A stretch of DNA of 64,000 bases from Arthrobacter zhangbolii (GTDB taxonomy: Bacteria; Actinomycetota; Actinomycetes; Actinomycetales; Micrococcaceae), in the NCBI RefSeq assembly GCF_022869865.1, contig NZ_CP094984.1, positions 1,612,001-1,676,000 on the forward strand. The letters run 5' to 3'. This document shows positions 41,925 to 55,544 of this stretch, piece after piece. Every line of letters starts with the position of its first letter. Within the stretch, counting starts at the first letter, position 1. The position numbers were made by a program, and so were the translations under genes. The notes below the pieces were generated by a model. The model saw nothing but the letters and a program-made list of their open reading frames with translations, did not search any database and had not been told where the DNA came from.

Positions 41925-42305
41925 ATGTCCTCCACACCTTCTCCCCAGACTCCGCAGCTTGCCCCCGAGCTCCGCGCCGCCCTGAAGCGCGACGACGCCG
42001 GGCTGGTGGCCGCCATCGTTCAGCAGTACGACACCAACGAGGTCCTGATGCTCGGCTGGATGGATGAGGAAGCCCTGCACCGTACGCTGACCAGCGGACG
42101 CGTCACCTTCTGGTCCCGCTCCCGGCAGGAATACTGGCGCAAGGGCGACACCTCCGGACATGTGCAGTGGGTAAAGTCCGTGGCGCTGGACTGCGACGGC
42201 GACGCCCTGCTGGTCCGTGTGGATCAGGTCGGGGCTGCGTGCCACACCGGCACCCGGACCTGCTTTGACGGCCGCGAACTCGATGCCGCCGTCGGCACCC
42301 GCTGA
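41925..42305 (+). CDS. hisI: phosphoribosyl-AMP cyclohydrolase (HisI)
   Basis: 126 residues, single-domain HisI (not fused to HisE, which is separate at 15003). It opens the purine ring of phosphoribosyl-AMP, the third step of histidine synthesis, using zinc. Signatures: [36 protein letters not shown], and the metal site [15 protein letters not shown] with [12 protein letters not shown]. An in-frame ATG at 41856 would add 23 atypical residues. It leads into trpE, 68 bp downstream. Confidence 0.95.
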   Translation: MSSTPSPQTPQLAPELRAALKRDDAGLVAAIVQQYDTNEVLMLGWMDEEALHRTLTSGRVTFWSRSRQEYWRKGDTSGHVQWVKSVALDCDGDALLVRVDQVGAACHTGTRTCFDGRELDAAVGTR

Positions 42306-42373
42306 CCGGACCTCCCGCAACGCCGCACCATCATCACCAGCCGTACCCGAACCCGATAGGGAAGCAGAACACC

Positions 42374-44013
<1,640 letters not shown>

Positions 44014-44017
<4 letters not shown>

Positions 44018-44697
44018 GCACCACGCCCGCCGCATCATCCCGCTCCACCCCGCCGGCACCCCGCTGGCGGCGCAAGGCAACCGTTGTGATGGGAACCGTC
44101 CTGCTGGCGGCCCTCGCCTTCGGCACCACAACCCGCACCTGGCTGAACGTCACACTCCCGGCCACCGACGTCGTGACCCCGGATGTGGCTGTCGCCGGCA
44201 GTGACGCGGCCACCGCAGTCACCGCCTTCGCCGTCGTGGCCGTGGCCGCCGCCCTGGCAGCCGCCATTGCCGGACGGATTGCCCGCTGGATCATCGGCGT
44301 GATCCTGGTGATCTCCGGCATCGGAGTGGCGGTGGCCAGCTACCGGATCATCAGCGACCCGCTCCAGGGCGCCGCCGGCGCCATTGGCAAGGCCATCGGC
44401 GTCAGCTCCGCCGAGGGCACCGCGGTGGAAGTGACCGCCATGCCGTATGTGGCACTGGTGATCGGCATCCTCATTGCCCTGGCCGGTGTCTGGCTCTCCC
44501 TCGCGGGACGGCACTGGAGCACCCCGCGCCGCTATGCTGCGCCGGCGGCAGGTGCCGCGGGGGACCGCGAGGGCGGAACCGGCGCGAACACCCCCGGAGA
44601 CGCCGCAGCCGGCAGCAATGACCGGGACGCGGAACCCGTGGACGAGATTGACGGCTGGGACCAGCTCTCCCGCGGCGAAGACCCGACCGACAAATAG
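44014..44697 (+). CDS. Trp biosynthesis-associated membrane protein
   Basis: 227 residues with four hydrophobic helices (TVVMGTVLLAALAFGTTT; AVTAFAVVAVAAALAAAIAG; IIGVILVISGIGVAVASYRI; VALVIGILIALAGVWLSLAG) and a charged C-terminal tail. Matches the TIGR02234/Trp_oprn_chp family, found between trpE and trpC in actinobacteria. Function unknown; a transport or regulatory role has been guessed from context. GTG start overlaps the trpE stop. Confidence 0.88.
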
Positions 44698-44781
44698 ACC
44701 CGCACCAAAGCTACATATAAGAGGGTTTCCGTCCAGCTAATGGCAGAATGGAACCCAGATTCGTTAATGAGGAGATTCACC

Positions 44782-45075
44782 ATGAGCACAAACACCACTG
44801 ACCAGCGCCTCGAAGCCGGCCAGGAAAACGAGGGCGAAGCCCACGCCAGCATCCACGACGAGACCATTGGGCACGGCAACACCCCCGCCGCCTGGACCTG
44901 CGTCCTCATCATGATCGTTGGTGCCGCTGTTTCATCCGTCGCCTACATCATGGCCAGCTTCGTCGGCTTCTTCGCCGGCATCGCCGTGATGCTCATCGGC
45001 CTGGTTGTGGGCTTCATCATGCGCAAGGCAGGCTACGGCGTCAACGGATCAAAGCTGAAGAACAGCAGCCACTAG
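44782..45075 (+). CDS. HGxxPAAW family membrane protein
   Basis: 97 residues. The family name motif is visible as HGNTPAAW, followed by two helices (CVLIMIVGAAVSSVAYIMAS; FFAGIAVMLIGLVVGFIMRK). Typical of actinobacterial trp clusters, function unknown. GAGGAG lies 6 nt before the ATG at 44782; the frame extends to 44740 but that start is less likely. The stop abuts the GTG of trpC. Confidence 0.88.
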   Translation: MSTNTTDQRLEAGQENEGEAHASIHDETIGHGNTPAAWTCVLIMIVGAAVSSVAYIMASFVGFFAGIAVMLIGLVVGFIMRKAGYGVNGSKLKNSSH

Positions 45076-45912
45076 GTGAGCGTTCTCGACGACATCATTG
45101 CCGGCGTCCGGGAAGATCTCTCCCGGCGCCGGCAGGGCGTATCGCTGGAGCAGGTGCGCGACGCCGCTGCCCTGGCTCCGGCGCCGCTTGATGCCTTCGC
45201 GGCGCTCGGCGGAAACGCTGATCCGCGTACCGAGCTGCGGGTCATCGCCGAGGTCAAGCGCAGCAGCCCCTCAAAGGGCGCCCTGGCCGACATTGCGGAC
45301 CCGGCTGCCCTCGCTGCCAGCTACGAGCGCGGGGGAGCGGCCGTTATCAGCGTCCTCACCGAGGAGCGCCGGTTCGGCGGCTCGCTGGCGGACCTGGACG
45401 CCGTCCGCGCCGCGGTAGGAATTCCGGTCCTGCGCAAGGACTTCACCGTTGACGAGTACCAGATCTGGGAGGCGCGGGCACACGGCGCGGACCTGATCCT
45501 GCTGATCGTGGCGGCGCTGGACGACGCGCAGCTGCGCAGTTTCCTCGACCTCACCCACGAGCTGGGCATGAACGCCCTCGTGGAGACGCACACCCCTGAG
45601 GAAGTCGAGCGCGCCGTGGCGCTGGGTGCCCGGATCATCGGCATCAACGTCCGCAACCTCAAGACGCTCGACGTCGACCGTTCGGTGTTCGCCTCGCTCG
45701 CCGGCAGCATTCCCGCCGGGCCCGTGGTGATTGCCGAGTCCGGTGTCCGTGACGCCGCCGACGTCGAACACTATGCCTCCCACGGGGCAAACGCGGTGCT
45801 GGTGGGTGAGGCGCTGGTAAAGCACGCCACCCCGGCACAGACCATCGGCGAATTCACCGCAGCGGGGGCAGGCGCCATTGCCGCGCGCGGCGCCGTGGAA
45901 GCCAACCCATAG
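45076..45912 (+). CDS. trpC: indole-3-glycerol phosphate synthase (TrpC)
   Basis: 278 residues, TIM barrel. Closes the indole ring from CdRP. Catalytic Lys in [15 protein letters not shown]; other conserved strands [43 protein letters not shown] and [13 protein letters not shown]. The GTG directly follows the previous stop codon (TAG GTG), so translation is probably coupled. A separate trpF is not in the window. Confidence 0.96.
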   Translation: MSVLDDIIAGVREDLSRRRQGVSLEQVRDAAALAPAPLDAFAALGGNADPRTELRVIAEVKRSSPSKGALADIADPAALAASYERGGAAVISVLTEERRFGGSLADLDAVRAAVGIPVLRKDFTVDEYQIWEARAHGADLILLIVAALDDAQLRSFLDLTHELGMNALVETHTPEEVERAVALGARIIGINVRNLKTLDVDRSVFASLAGSIPAGPVVIAESGVRDAADVEHYASHGANAVLVGEALVKHATPAQTIGEFTAAGAGAIAARGAVEANP

Positions 45913-45973
45913 CTCCAAACTCCCTGTCCGGGCAGCGATAGCCCGGGCTCAAGCAGGACAGGACAGAAACCCC

Positions 45974-47317
45974 ATGATCGGGAAGTCGGAACAGGCACAG
46001 GCAGCGGGCGCTGCCGCAGAGACCGGATCAGGAAGCGTCACCGAGGCCTTCCTCAGCGGGGGAGCCTCCCTCCGCCATGCCTCCGGTCCGTATTTCGGCG
46101 AGTACGGCGGCCGATGGATGCCCGAATCCCTGATTGCGGCCCTCGACGAGCTGGAAGAGACCTTCGAGAAGGCCAAGGCCGACCCGGAGTTCACTGCCCA
46201 GGTTGCGGACCTGAACAAGAACTACTCCGGCCGTCCGTCCCTGCTCACGGAGGCCAAACGCTTTGCGGAGCATGCCGGCGGGGTGCGGATCTTCCTCAAG
46301 CGCGAGGACCTCAACCACACCGGTTCACACAAGATCAACAACGTCCTGGGCCAGGCCTTGCTCGCCAAGCGGATGGGCAAGACCCGGGTGATTGCCGAGA
46401 CCGGTGCCGGCCAGCACGGTGTCGCCAGCGCCACCGCCGCAGCCCTGCTGGGGCTGGAGTGTGTGGTCTACATGGGGGCAGAGGACTGCCGCCGCCAGGC
46501 CCTGAACGTTGCCCGGATGGAACTGCTCGGCGCGAAGGTCATTCCGGTGACCAACGGCTCCGAAACCCTGAAGGACGCCATCAACGAGGCCCTGCGGGAC
46601 TGGGTGGCCAACGTGGACAACACTCATTACCTGCTCGGCACCGCCGCGGGGGCGCACCCGTTCCCGGCCATGGTGCGGTACTTCCACGAAGTCATCGGCG
46701 AGGAAGCCCGCGCCCAGATGCTGGAGCAGACCGGCCGGCTGCCGGATGCAGTCTGCGCATGCATTGGCGGCGGCTCCAACGCCATCGGCATCTTCCACGG
46801 GTTCCTGGATGATCCGTCAGTGAAAATCTACGGCTTCGAGGCCGGCGGCGACGGGGTTGAAACCGGCCGCCACGCCGCCACCATCACCCTGGGCCGCCCG
46901 GGTGTGCTGCACGGCGCGCGGTCCTACCTGATGCAGGATGAGGACGGCCAGACCGTCGAATCGCATTCCATCTCCGCCGGCCTGGACTACCCCGGCGTAG
47001 GTCCGGAGCATTCCTACCTCTCCGACATCGGCCGGGTCAGCTATGAACCCATCACCGACGCCGAAGCCATGGACGCCTTCCAGCTGCTGTGCCGCACGGA
47101 GGGGATCATTCCCGCCATCGAATCCGCGCACGCCCTGGCCGGGGCCATCAAGGTGGGCCGCAGGCTCGCGGAAGAAGGCGACGCGTCCGAAAAGATCGTG
47201 CTGGTTAACCTCTCCGGCCGCGGCGACAAGGACGTGGCCACCGCCGCTGAATGGTTCAACCTGCTGGATGACCAGTCAGCCGAAGCCGAGATCGGCAAAG
47301 AAGGGGAACAGCTGTGA
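45974..47317 (+). CDS. trpB: tryptophan synthase beta chain (TrpB)
   Basis: 447 residues. PLP enzyme that joins indole and serine. The PLP lysine is in [15 protein letters not shown]; further marks are [20 protein letters not shown], the phosphate-binding [10 protein letters not shown] and the [14 protein letters not shown]-terminus. Residues 1-35 form a variable extension. The frame is open upstream to 45878, overlapping trpC, but 45974 fits family length. Stop overlaps trpA (GTGA), so the alpha and beta chains are made together. Confidence 0.97.
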   Translation: MIGKSEQAQAAGAAAETGSGSVTEAFLSGGASLRHASGPYFGEYGGRWMPESLIAALDELEETFEKAKADPEFTAQVADLNKNYSGRPSLLTEAKRFAEHAGGVRIFLKREDLNHTGSHKINNVLGQALLAKRMGKTRVIAETGAGQHGVASATAAALLGLECVVYMGAEDCRRQALNVARMELLGAKVIPVTNGSETLKDAINEALRDWVANVDNTHYLLGTAAGAHPFPAMVRYFHEVIGEEARAQMLEQTGRLPDAVCACIGGGSNAIGIFHGFLDDPSVKIYGFEAGGDGVETGRHAATITLGRPGVLHGARSYLMQDEDGQTVESHSISAGLDYPGVGPEHSYLSDIGRVSYEPITDAEAMDAFQLLCRTEGIIPAIESAHALAGAIKVGRRLAEEGDASEKIVLVNLSGRGDKDVATAAEWFNLLDDQSAEAEIGKEGEQL

Positions 47318-48120
47318 GCACCGAAGTCCGGCAGAGCAAGGCCGCGGCCGCCATTGACCGGGCGGCTGCCGAAGGCCGCGCCGCGCTGATCGGCTACCTG
47401 CCCGCCGGATACCCCACCGTGGCGGAAACCATCGCCGCGGGTATTGCCCTGGCGGAGAACGGTGCCGACCTGATTGAAATCGGCATTCCGTACTCGGACC
47501 CGGTCATGGACGGCCACGTCATCCAGGCCGCCACCACCCAGGCCCTGGCCGACGGTTTCCGCGTGGCCGAGGTATTCGACGTCGTTGCCGGTATTACGGC
47601 GGCCACCGACGCAGCCGTGCTGGTTATGACGTACTGGAACCCCGTGGTGCGGATGGGCGTGGATGAGTTTTCCCGCCGCCTGGCCGAGGCCGGGGGAGCC
47701 GGACTCATCACTCCGGACCTGGTGCCGGACGAGGCCACCGAATGGTTCGCGGCCTCGGATAAGTACGGCCTGGACCGGGTGTTCCTGGTGGCACCGTCCT
47801 CTACCGAGGCCCGTATGAAGAGCACCGTCGCAGCGAGCCGCGGCTTTGTCTATGCCGTTTCCATCATGGGTGTCACCGGCGCCCGGGACAGCGTCAGCGA
47901 CGCCGCCCGGGACGTAGTCAGCGCCGCCCGTGCCGCCGGCGCGGAGCGGGTATGCGTAGGCCTGGGCGTTTCGCGGGCCGGGCATGTCCGCGAAATCGGC
48001 GCCTACGCCGACGGTGTCATTGTGGGCACTGCCCTGGTGGCCGCCCTGCGCGACGGCGGCGTCCCGGCCGTGGCCGAGCTAACCCGTGAACTGCACTCCG
48101 GAACCCCGAAGGCCCGTTAA
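47314..48120 (+). CDS. trpA: tryptophan synthase alpha chain (TrpA)
   Basis: 268 residues, TIM barrel. Cleaves indole-3-glycerol phosphate to indole, which is channelled to TrpB. Catalytic Glu and Asp lie in [20 protein letters not shown]. Other marks: [48 protein letters not shown] start overlapping the trpB stop. Its last base is the first base of lgt (TAATG). Confidence 0.97.
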   Translation: MSTEVRQSKAAAAIDRAAAEGRAALIGYLPAGYPTVAETIAAGIALAENGADLIEIGIPYSDPVMDGHVIQAATTQALADGFRVAEVFDVVAGITAATDAAVLVMTYWNPVVRMGVDEFSRRLAEAGGAGLITPDLVPDEATEWFAASDKYGLDRVFLVAPSSTEARMKSTVAASRGFVYAVSIMGVTGARDSVSDAARDVVSAARAAGAERVCVGLGVSRAGHVREIGAYADGVIVGTALVAALRDGGVPAVAELTRELHSGTPKAR

Positions 48121-49142
48121 TGAACCTGATGCCGGTGCCTGCGGGCATCCCCAGCCCCTCCTCCGACTTCAGCAGCTTTTCGCTGGGGCCGCTGACCATC
48201 CATGTCTACGCCCTGTGCATCCTGGCCGGCATCGTCGCGGGTCTGTGGCTGACCTCCCGGCGCTGGAAGGCCCGTGGCCTGAACACGGACGATGTCTGGG
48301 ACATTGCCATCTGGGCCATTCCCTTCGGCATCATCGGCGGGCGGCTCTACCACGTCATTTCCTCTCCGGACGCCTACTTCGGGGCGGACGGGGACCTTGC
48401 CCTCATTCCGCAGATCTGGCGGGGCGGGCTGGGGATCTGGGGTGCCGTGGCACTGGGCGCTGTGGGTGCCTGGATCGGGTGCCGGCGGGCGGGCATCAAG
48501 CTCTCCACCTTCGCCGACGCCGCTGCTCCGGGCCTGCTCCTGGCCCAGGCTGTGGGACGGTGGGGAAACTGGTTCAACCAGGAACTCTTCGGCGCGGAAA
48601 CAGACCTGCCCTGGGGCTTGGAAATTGACGCGGACAACCCCAACTTCCCCGCCGACGCCGCACCCGGCACCCTGTTCCACCCGACCTTCCTTTATGAATC
48701 GCTGTGGAACCTGGCCGGCGTGGCACTGCTACTGCTTCTGGACCGCCGGTTCAGGCTCCGTGGCGGACGGCTGGTCTGGCTCTACGTGGCCTTCTACACC
48801 CTGGGGCGCCTCTGGATTGAGCTGCTGCGCATTGATGACGCCGAAATGATTACGCTTTTTGGCGTCACACAACGGCTTAATGTGTGGACCAGTGCAGCCC
48901 TGCTCATTGCCTCCCTGGCCATGTTTGTTTACCTGACAATCAAGGCACGCAAGGGCGGTGAGGGTTCCCTGTACCTTCCCGGCCGCGAACCAGCCGCTGA
49001 GCTCCCGGATAACAAGAACGAAACAGAAGCCGCGAAATCGGAATCGGCGTCATCCGGGCGCCCCGTGCGTGCTAATCTCGCAGAGACAAAAACCGAGGAG
49101 TCCCATCCTCACCGGTCCAAGGACAACGGACCTCCCGCCTAA
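48120..49142 (+). CDS. lgt: prolipoprotein diacylglyceryl transferase (Lgt)
   Basis: 340 residues, seven membrane helices. Transfers diacylglycerol to the lipobox Cys of prolipoproteins, the first step of lipoprotein maturation; it should process the GH114 lipoprotein at 8396. Signature region: IWGGRLYHV-type segment (FGIIGGRLYHVISSPDAYFG), GLLLAQAVGRWGNWFNQELF, FLYESLWNL, GRLWIELLRIDDA. The hydrophilic C-terminal ~50 residues are the usual variable actinobacterial tail. The start overlaps the trpA stop. Confidence 0.96.
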   Translation: MNLMPVPAGIPSPSSDFSSFSLGPLTIHVYALCILAGIVAGLWLTSRRWKARGLNTDDVWDIAIWAIPFGIIGGRLYHVISSPDAYFGADGDLALIPQIWRGGLGIWGAVALGAVGAWIGCRRAGIKLSTFADAAAPGLLLAQAVGRWGNWFNQELFGAETDLPWGLEIDADNPNFPADAAPGTLFHPTFLYESLWNLAGVALLLLLDRRFRLRGGRLVWLYVAFYTLGRLWIELLRIDDAEMITLFGVTQRLNVWTSAALLIASLAMFVYLTIKARKGGEGSLYLPGREPAAELPDNKNETEAAKSESASSGRPVRANLAETKTEESHPHRSKDNGPPA

Positions 49143-49164
49143 GAACTCCGGGTTACCTCCCGGT

Positions 49165-49400
49165 GCTGCAGGCGGTAGCCACATTGAAGTGGCGCCAACG
49201 GCTGCAGCCCGGGAGACCCATCCGGAAAGCGCCGGTCACGGCAGGCAGGATTCCCAGTGGAACCGGATTTTCCGGTTTTCCGGGACGAAGTGAGCCGTAG
49301 AATCAATAAACGCCGCGGAGGATCCCCCTGAGGATTTCCCGCCGTGGGGCCAGCGTTGTCCCCTCCCGACGCTCTAATAAGGGGGAAGGACTCACTTCTT
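49165..49400 (+). promoter_or_regulatory. gltB upstream region with possible structured leader
   Basis: 258 bp separate lgt from gltB. A nested hairpin is visible: outer 7-bp arms 49165-49171 with 49202-49208, inner 5-bp arms 49178-49182 with 49189-49193. A -10-like TAGAAT lies at 49296-49301. Nearer the start, a CCCCTCC stretch (about 49360-49366) could pair with the GGGGGAAGGA ribosome site at 49381-49390 and hide it. Regulation of glutamate synthase through this leader is an inference. Confidence 0.4.
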
Positions 49401-52400
49401 ATGACTGATTCCCTGTCTGCTTTTTCCGACACCGTCGTGTCACCTTTCACCCGCTTTGCCGCGCTCCCGGAGGACTCCGGTCTGTACCGGGCCGAAAACG
49501 AGAAGGACGCCTGCGGCCTGGCGGTCATCGCCACCCTGCGAGGCGAGCCCACCCACGGGATTGTCGACGCCGCCCTCACCGCCCTGCGCAACCTCGAGCA
49601 CCGCGGTGCCGTGGGCGCCGATGAAGGAACCGGCGACGGCGCGGGCCTGCTCACCCAGGTACCGGACGAATTCCTGCGGGCCGTGGTGGATTTTGAACTC
49701 CCCGCAGCCGGCGGCTACGCCGTGGGAACCGCGTTCCTGCCTACCGAAGACCGCGAACAGCACACCGCCCGGGCCGGGGTGGAAGCCATTGCCGCCTCCG
49801 AAGGCCTGCAGGTACTGGGCTGGCGTGAAGTCCCCGTGGTCGCCGATCTGGTCGGCGCCATGTCCCGGGCGTGCATGCCCTACTTCGTCCAGGTATTCCT
49901 GGCCCCCGAAGAAGGCCTCGGCACCGAAGACCTGGATGCCCGGGCCTTCCGCGTCCGGAAGCGGTCGCAGAACAAGTTCGGTGTCTACTTCCCCTCGCTG
50001 TCCTCCAAGACCATGGTCTACAAGGGCATGGTCACCACCGCGCAGCTGGAACCGTTCTTCCCGGACCTGTCCGACCCGCGGTTCAAGACCAAGCTGGGCA
50101 TTGTCCACTCACGTTTTTCCACCAACACCTTCCCGTCCTGGCCGCTGGCCCAGCCGTTCCGCACCATTGCCCACAACGGTGAGATCAACACGGTCAAGGG
50201 CAACCGCAACTGGATGCGCGCCCGGCAGTCCCAGATGAAGAACCCGCTGCTGGGGCAGACGCCGGAGGAACTGTTCCCCATCTGTACCCCCGGGGCCTCC
50301 GATTCAGCGTCCTTTGACGAGGTGGCGGAGCTGCTGATGCTCTCCGGGCGGCCCATTACCCACGCGATCATGATGATGATCCCGGAGGCGTGGGAAAACC
50401 ATGCCACCATGGACCCGGCCCGCCGGGCGTTTTACCAGTACCACTCCATGCTGATGGAGCCGTGGGACGGTCCCGCTGCCGTCTCCTTCACCGACGGCAC
50501 CCAGGTGGGTGCGGTGCTGGACCGCAACGGCCTGCGCCCGGCCCGGTACTGGGTCACCGATGACGGCCTGGTGGTCCTGGCCTCCGAAGTCGGCGTGGTG
50601 GATATTGACCCGGCCACGGTGGTCCGCAAGGGCCGTGTCTCGCCCGGCAAGATGTTCCTGGTGGACACCGCCGAGGGCCGGCTGATTGAAGACGAGGAAA
50701 TCAAGTCCGAAATAGCCGCCGCCAACCCTTGGGCGGATTGGGTGAAGGAGAACCAGGTCCGGTTGGAGGAACTGCCCGAACGCGAGCACGTCCTGCACAC
50801 CAAGGCCTCCATCAACCGCCGCCAGCGGACCTTCGGTTACACGCAGGAGGAACTGCGCATCCTGCTGGGCCCGATGGCCCGCACCGGTGCCGAGCCGCTC
50901 GGCGCCATGGGGTCGGATACCCCCATTGCGGTGCTCTCCAAGCGGCCGCGGCTGCTCTTTGACTACTTTGTGCAGTCCTTCGCCCAGGTGACCAACCCGC
51001 CGCTGGACGCTATCCGCGAGGAACTGGTCACCTCCATGCAGGCCTCCATTGGGCCCAACGGCAACCTGCTCTCGCTGAAACAGGTGAAAACCAGCCAGGT
51101 GGCGCTGAAGTTCCCGGTCATCAACAATGACGAGCTGGCGAAGATCGCCAACCTCACCGATGAGGACGGCGAACGGATCGCGCTGAAGGTCCGCGGCCTG
51201 TACCGCCCCCAGGGCGGCGAAGCGGAACTGCGGGCCCGGATCAGCGAAATCTGTGAAAAGGTCTCCGGCGCCGTGAACCGCGGTGTGCAGTACATTGTCC
51301 TCTCGGACCGGGATTCCAACGCCCAGTGGGCGCCGATCCCGTCCCTGCTGCTGCTCTCCGCCGTGCACCACCACCTGCTCAAGAGCGCCAACCGCACCAA
51401 GATCTCCCTCCTCGTGGAGGCCGGAGACGTGCGCGAGGTGCATCACGTGGCCGTGCTCATCGGCTACGGTGCGTCAGCTGTGAACCCGTACCTGGCCATG
51501 GAAAGCTGCGAGGAACTGGTCCGCAACGGAGACATCACCGGTGTCACCCGTGAAGAGGCCGTCACCAACCTGATCAAGGGCCTGGGCAAGGGCGTCCTGA
51601 AGATCATGTCCAAAATGGGCATCTCCACCGTGGCCTCCTACTGCGGCGCCCAGACCTTCGAGGCGATCGGCCTCGGCCAGGAACTGGTGGACGAGTTCTT
51701 CCACGGCACGCAGACCCAGCTCGGCGGCGTCGGACTGGACGTCATTGCCGCCGAAGCCGGCGCCCGGCACGCCGAGGCGTACCCCGGCGACGGCGTGGAG
51801 GAGCCGCACCGTGCGCTGGACAACGGCGGTGAATACCAGTGGCGGCGCGAAGGCCCGCCGCACCTGTTCAACCCCGAGACGGTGTTCCGGCTGCAGCACG
51901 CCACGCGTGAGCGCCGGTACGACGTGTTCAAGGCCTACACCAACGGTGTTAATGACCAGTCGAAGAACCTGATGACCCTGCGCGGCCTGCTGGACTTCCG
52001 CAGGGGGGAGCGTCCGCCCGTGCCGCTGGACGAGGTGGAGCCGGTCTCCAGCATCGTCAAGCGCTTCTCCACCGGTGCCATGAGCTACGGCTCCATCTCC
52101 AAGGAAGCCCACGAAACCCTGGCCATTGCCATGAACCGGCTGGGCGCGAAGTCCAACACCGGTGAGGGCGGGGAAGACGTGGAGCGGCTGCTGGATCCCG
52201 AGCGCCGTTCGGCCATCAAGCAGATTGCCTCCGGCCGGTTCGGCGTCACCAGCCTGTATCTGACCAACGCCGAAGACCTGCAGATCAAAATGGCACAGGG
52301 CGCCAAGCCCGGCGAGGGCGGCCAGCTGATGGCCCAGAAGGTCTACCCCTGGGTGGCCCGCACCCGGCACTCCACCCCGGGCGTGGGGCTCATTTCCCCG

Positions 52401-53990
52401 CCGCCGCACCATGACATCTACTCCATCGAAGACCTGGCGCAGCTGATCTATGACCTGAAGCGCTCCAACCCGTCAGCCCGCGTGCACGTCAAGCTCGTGT
52501 CCGAAGCCGGAATCGGCACCGTGGCGGCCGGCGTGACCAAGGCCAAGGCCGACGTCGTACTGGTGTCCGGGCACGACGGAGGCACGGGCGCCTCGCCGTT
52601 GAACTCGCTCAAGCACGCCGGTGCGCCCTGGGAGCTCGGCCTGGCCGAAACCCAGCAGACGCTGATGCTCAACGGACTCCGGGACCGCGTAGTGGTCCAG
52701 GTGGACGGCCAGCTGAAGACCGGGCGGGACGTAGTGATTGCCGCGCTGCTGGGCGGGGAGGAATTCGGCTTCGCCACCGCGCCGCTGGTGGTGTCGGGCT
52801 GCATCATGATGCGGGTCTGCCACCTGGATACCTGCCCGGTGGGCGTGGCTACGCAGAACCCCGAACTGCGCAGCCGCTTCACCGGCAAGCCGGAGTTCGT
52901 GGTGAACTTCTTCGAATTCATTGCCGAGGAAATCCGCGAAATCCTGGCCGAGCTCGGGTTCCGCACCCTGGAAGAAGCGATCGGACACACCGAACTGCTG
53001 GACACCCGGGCAGCGATTGACCACTGGAAGGCCGACGGGCTGGACCTGGAGCCGATCCTGCGCGGCGCCGAGGTGGACCCCGGTGCTCCGCTGCGGAACA
53101 TGGTGTCGCAGAACCACGAACTGGATCTGCACTTCGACAACAAGCTGATCGAGATGAGCGCAGATGCGCTGCAGAACCGTGCACCGGTGCGGATTGCCCT
53201 GGATGTGGTGAACACCGACAGGTCGGTGGGCACCATGCTCGGTCACACGGTCACCAAAACCTTCGGTACCGATGTCCTGGCACCGGACACCATCGACATC
53301 ACCCTTACCGGCCAGGCCGGCCAGTCGCTCGGGGCATTCCTCCCGGCAGGCATCACCCTGCGCCTGTTCGGCGATTCGAATGACTACGTGGGCAAGGGCC
53401 TCTCCGGGGGCCGGATCATCGTCCGCCCGGACCGCGGGAACGTGTTTGCCGCCGACCGCAACGTCATTGCCGGCAACGTGATCGGCTACGGCGCGACCAG
53501 CGGGGAGATGTTCCTCAGCGGCCAGGTGGGCGAACGCTTCCTGGTCCGCAACTCCGGGGCCACCGCCGTGGTTGAAGGCATCGGCGACCACGGCTGCGAA
53601 TACATGACCGGGGGACAGACCCTGATCCTGGGCCCGACCGGACGCAACTTCGGCGCCGGCATGTCCGGCGGCACCGCGTTTGTCATCGACCTGGTGCAGG
53701 CGAAGGTCAATAAGGAAAGCCTGGAGCGCGGGGAACTGCGCCTGGAGGCTCCGGATGCGGAGGACATCGACATTGTCCGCGGCCTGCTGGTCCGGCACGT
53801 CGAGGAAACCGAATCCGATCTGGCACGCAAACTGCTGGAGAACTTCGAGGACACCGTGTCCCGGATTACCAAGGTGCTGCCGCGGGACTATGCGGCAGTG
53901 CTCGGCGCCCGCGCCTCGGCTGTGGAAGCGGGACTCGATCCCGACGGCGCTGAAGCATGGACTCAGATTTTGGAGGTTACCGGTGGCTGA
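49401..53990 (+). CDS. gltB: glutamate synthase, large subunit (GltB)
   Basis: 1529 residues. Transfers the glutamine amide to 2-oxoglutarate, making two glutamates, with electrons from GltD. The N-terminal glutaminase nucleophile is Cys38 in [11 protein letters not shown], exposed after removal of a 37-residue propeptide. The FMN synthase domain has [20 protein letters not shown]; the 3Fe-4S cluster Cys residues are in [19 protein letters not shown]; the C-terminal beta-helix ([15 protein letters not shown]) is present. ATG 49401 follows GGGGGAAGGA by 10 nt. It overlaps gltD by 8 bp. Confidence 0.97.
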   Translation: MTDSLSAFSDTVVSPFTRFAALPEDSGLYRAENEKDACGLAVIATLRGEPTHGIVDAALTALRNLEHRGAVGADEGTGDGAGLLTQVPDEFLRAVVDFELPAAGGYAVGTAFLPTEDREQHTARAGVEAIAASEGLQVLGWREVPVVADLVGAMSRACMPYFVQVFLAPEEGLGTEDLDARAFRVRKRSQNKFGVYFPSLSSKTMVYKGMVTTAQLEPFFPDLSDPRFKTKLGIVHSRFSTNTFPSWPLAQPFRTIAHNGEINTVKGNRNWMRARQSQMKNPLLGQTPEELFPICTPGASDSASFDEVAELLMLSGRPITHAIMMMIPEAWENHATMDPARRAFYQYHSMLMEPWDGPAAVSFTDGTQVGAVLDRNGLRPARYWVTDDGLVVLASEVGVVDIDPATVVRKGRVSPGKMFLVDTAEGRLIEDEEIKSEIAAANPWADWVKENQVRLEELPEREHVLHTKASINRRQRTFGYTQEELRILLGPMARTGAEPLGAMGSDTPIAVLSKRPRLLFDYFVQSFAQVTNPPLDAIREELVTSMQASIGPNGNLLSLKQVKTSQVALKFPVINNDELAKIANLTDEDGERIALKVRGLYRPQGGEAELRARISEICEKVSGAVNRGVQYIVLSDRDSNAQWAPIPSLLLLSAVHHHLLKSANRTKISLLVEAGDVREVHHVAVLIGYGASAVNPYLAMESCEELVRNGDITGVTREEAVTNLIKGLGKGVLKIMSKMGISTVASYCGAQTFEAIGLGQELVDEFFHGTQTQLGGVGLDVIAAEAGARHAEAYPGDGVEEPHRALDNGGEYQWRREGPPHLFNPETVFRLQHATRERRYDVFKAYTNGVNDQSKNLMTLRGLLDFRRGERPPVPLDEVEPVSSIVKRFSTGAMSYGSISKEAHETLAIAMNRLGAKSNTGEGGEDVERLLDPERRSAIKQIASGRFGVTSLYLTNAEDLQIKMAQGAKPGEGGQLMAQKVYPWVARTRHSTPGVGLISPPPHHDIYSIEDLAQLIYDLKRSNPSARVHVKLVSEAGIGTVAAGVTKAKADVVLVSGHDGGTGASPLNSLKHAGAPWELGLAETQQTLMLNGLRDRVVVQVDGQLKTGRDVVIAALLGGEEFGFATAPLVVSGCIMMRVCHLDTCPVGVATQNPELRSRFTGKPEFVVNFFEFIAEEIREILAELGFRTLEEAIGHTELLDTRAAIDHWKADGLDLEPILRGAEVDPGAPLRNMVSQNHELDLHFDNKLIEMSADALQNRAPVRIALDVVNTDRSVGTMLGHTVTKTFGTDVLAPDTIDITLTGQAGQSLGAFLPAGITLRLFGDSNDYVGKGLSGGRIIVRPDRGNVFAADRNVIAGNVIGYGATSGEMFLSGQVGERFLVRNSGATAVVEGIGDHGCEYMTGGQTLILGPTGRNFGAGMSGGTAFVIDLVQAKVNKESLERGELRLEAPDAEDIDIVRGLLVRHVEETESDLARKLLENFEDTVSRITKVLPRDYAAVLGARASAVEAGLDPDGAEAWTQILEVTGG

Positions 53991-55440
53991 CCCACGCGGA
54001 TTCTTGAAGGTACGCGAACGCGAAACCCAGCCCCGGCGCCCCGTGCCGGTGCGCATCATGGACTGGAAGGAAGTCTACGAAGCGCAGGAGAAGGGTGTGC
54101 TGAAGGCACAGGCCGGGCGCTGCATGGACTGCGGCATTCCGTTCTGCCACCAGGGCTGCCCGCTGGGCAACCTCATTCCGGAATGGAATGACCTGACCTG
54201 GCGGGGCAAGGGCGCGGAGGCCATTGAACGGCTGCACGCCACGAACAACTTCCCGGAGTTCACCGGACGGCTCTGCCCGGCACCCTGCGAGGCGTCCTGC
54301 GTGCTGGGCATCAACCAGCCGCCGGTCACCATCAAGCAGGTGGAGGTATCCATCATTGATGAAGCCTGGGGTGAAGGCTGGGTAACCCCGCACCCGCCGG
54401 AGCGGCTCACGGACCGCACCATCGCCGTCGTCGGCTCTGGGCCCGCCGGACTGGCAGCCGCCCAGCAGCTCACCCGGGCCGGCCACACCGTGGCCGTCTA
54501 CGAACGTGACGACCGCATTGGCGGGCTGCTGCGCTACGGCATCCCGGACTTCAAGATGGAAAAAATCCAGGTGGACCGCCGCTTGGAGCAGATGCGCACC
54601 GAAGGCACGCGGTTCCGCACCGGTGTGGAAGTGGGCAAGGACATCAGTTGGGAGCAGTTGCGCCGCCGCTATGACGCCGTGGTAATTGCCACCGGCGCCA
54701 CCGTGCCCCGCGACCTGCCCATCCCCGGACGGGACCTGACCGGCGTGCACTTCGCCATGGACTACCTGGTCCAGTCCAACAAGGCCGTGGCCGGGGACAG
54801 GGTGAAGAACCAGATCAGCGCCGAGGGCAAGCATGTGGTGATCCTGGGTGGCGGCGACACGGGTGCCGACTGCCTGGGTACCGCCCACCGGCAGCAGGCA
54901 GCGTCCGTCACAACCCTGGCGATTGGCCAGCAGCCGCCCGCCGAGCGTGCCGCGCACCAGCCGTGGCCGATGTACCCGACGCTGTTCGAGGTGGCCAGTG
55001 CCCATGAAGAGGGCGGGGAACGGACCTACCTTGCCTCCACCGTCGAGTTTGTGGGGGAGGACGGGAAGCTGACCGGCGTCAAGGTGGCCGAAACGGAGTT
55101 TGTGGACGGAAAGCGCCTGCCGAAGGCCGGCACCGAGCGGGTCATCCCCGCCGACCTGGTCTTCCTGTCCCTGGGCTTCACGGGTCCGGAACCGGCAGGC
55201 CTGGCCGAACAGGTTTCCGCGGAGTTCGATGACCGCGGCAACGTGATCCGGGACGGTTACTACATGACCGGCACTCCCGGTGTGTTCGCGGCGGGCGACG
55301 CCGGACGCGGGCAGTCCCTCATTGTCTGGGCCATTGCGGAGGGCCGGGCAGCGGCTGCAGCCGTGGACCAGTGGCTGATGGGCTCCACCCGGCTGCCGGC
55401 GCCGGTGGCTCCGACGGACCGGGCCATCACTCCGCTGTAG
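53983..55440 (+). CDS. gltD: glutamate synthase, small subunit (GltD)
   Basis: 485 residues. Passes electrons from NADPH through FAD and iron-sulfur clusters to GltB. N-terminal 4Fe-4S ligands: [17 protein letters not shown] and [15 protein letters not shown] motif [20 protein letters not shown] motif [13 protein letters not shown], and the C-terminal FAD contact [23 protein letters not shown] at 53983 with GGAGG 6 nt upstream overlaps the end of gltB. The pair is closed by the terminator at 55545. Confidence 0.97.
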   Translation: MADPRGFLKVRERETQPRRPVPVRIMDWKEVYEAQEKGVLKAQAGRCMDCGIPFCHQGCPLGNLIPEWNDLTWRGKGAEAIERLHATNNFPEFTGRLCPAPCEASCVLGINQPPVTIKQVEVSIIDEAWGEGWVTPHPPERLTDRTIAVVGSGPAGLAAAQQLTRAGHTVAVYERDDRIGGLLRYGIPDFKMEKIQVDRRLEQMRTEGTRFRTGVEVGKDISWEQLRRRYDAVVIATGATVPRDLPIPGRDLTGVHFAMDYLVQSNKAVAGDRVKNQISAEGKHVVILGGGDTGADCLGTAHRQQAASVTTLAIGQQPPAERAAHQPWPMYPTLFEVASAHEEGGERTYLASTVEFVGEDGKLTGVKVAETEFVDGKRLPKAGTERVIPADLVFLSLGFTGPEPAGLAEQVSAEFDDRGNVIRDGYYMTGTPGVFAAGDAGRGQSLIVWAIAEGRAAAAAVDQWLMGSTRLPAPVAPTDRAITPL

Positions 55441-55481
55441 GCCCGCTGCCGGTCCCCGAAGTGCAGACCGGCTGCTCGAGG

Positions 55482-55544
55482 TACGACAACACACAGTTAC
55501 GACAGAACACACAGTCACGACAGAAAACACAGCTACGACCGAAC
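55482..55544. repeat. 18-bp tandem repeat after gltD
   Basis: About 3.5 units with consensus TACGACAGAACACACAGT: 55482-55497 (16 bp), 55498-55515, 55516-55533 and a partial unit up to 55544. It lies between the gltD stop and the terminator stem, so it is transcribed in the gltBD 3' UTR. Confidence 0.8.

Noticed and set aside
49195-49220. Resemblance to a cobalamin-riboswitch box (CCCGGGAGACCC) upstream of gltB
   Set aside because: The rest of the cobalamin riboswitch core is missing, and glutamate synthase is not a B12-regulated gene.
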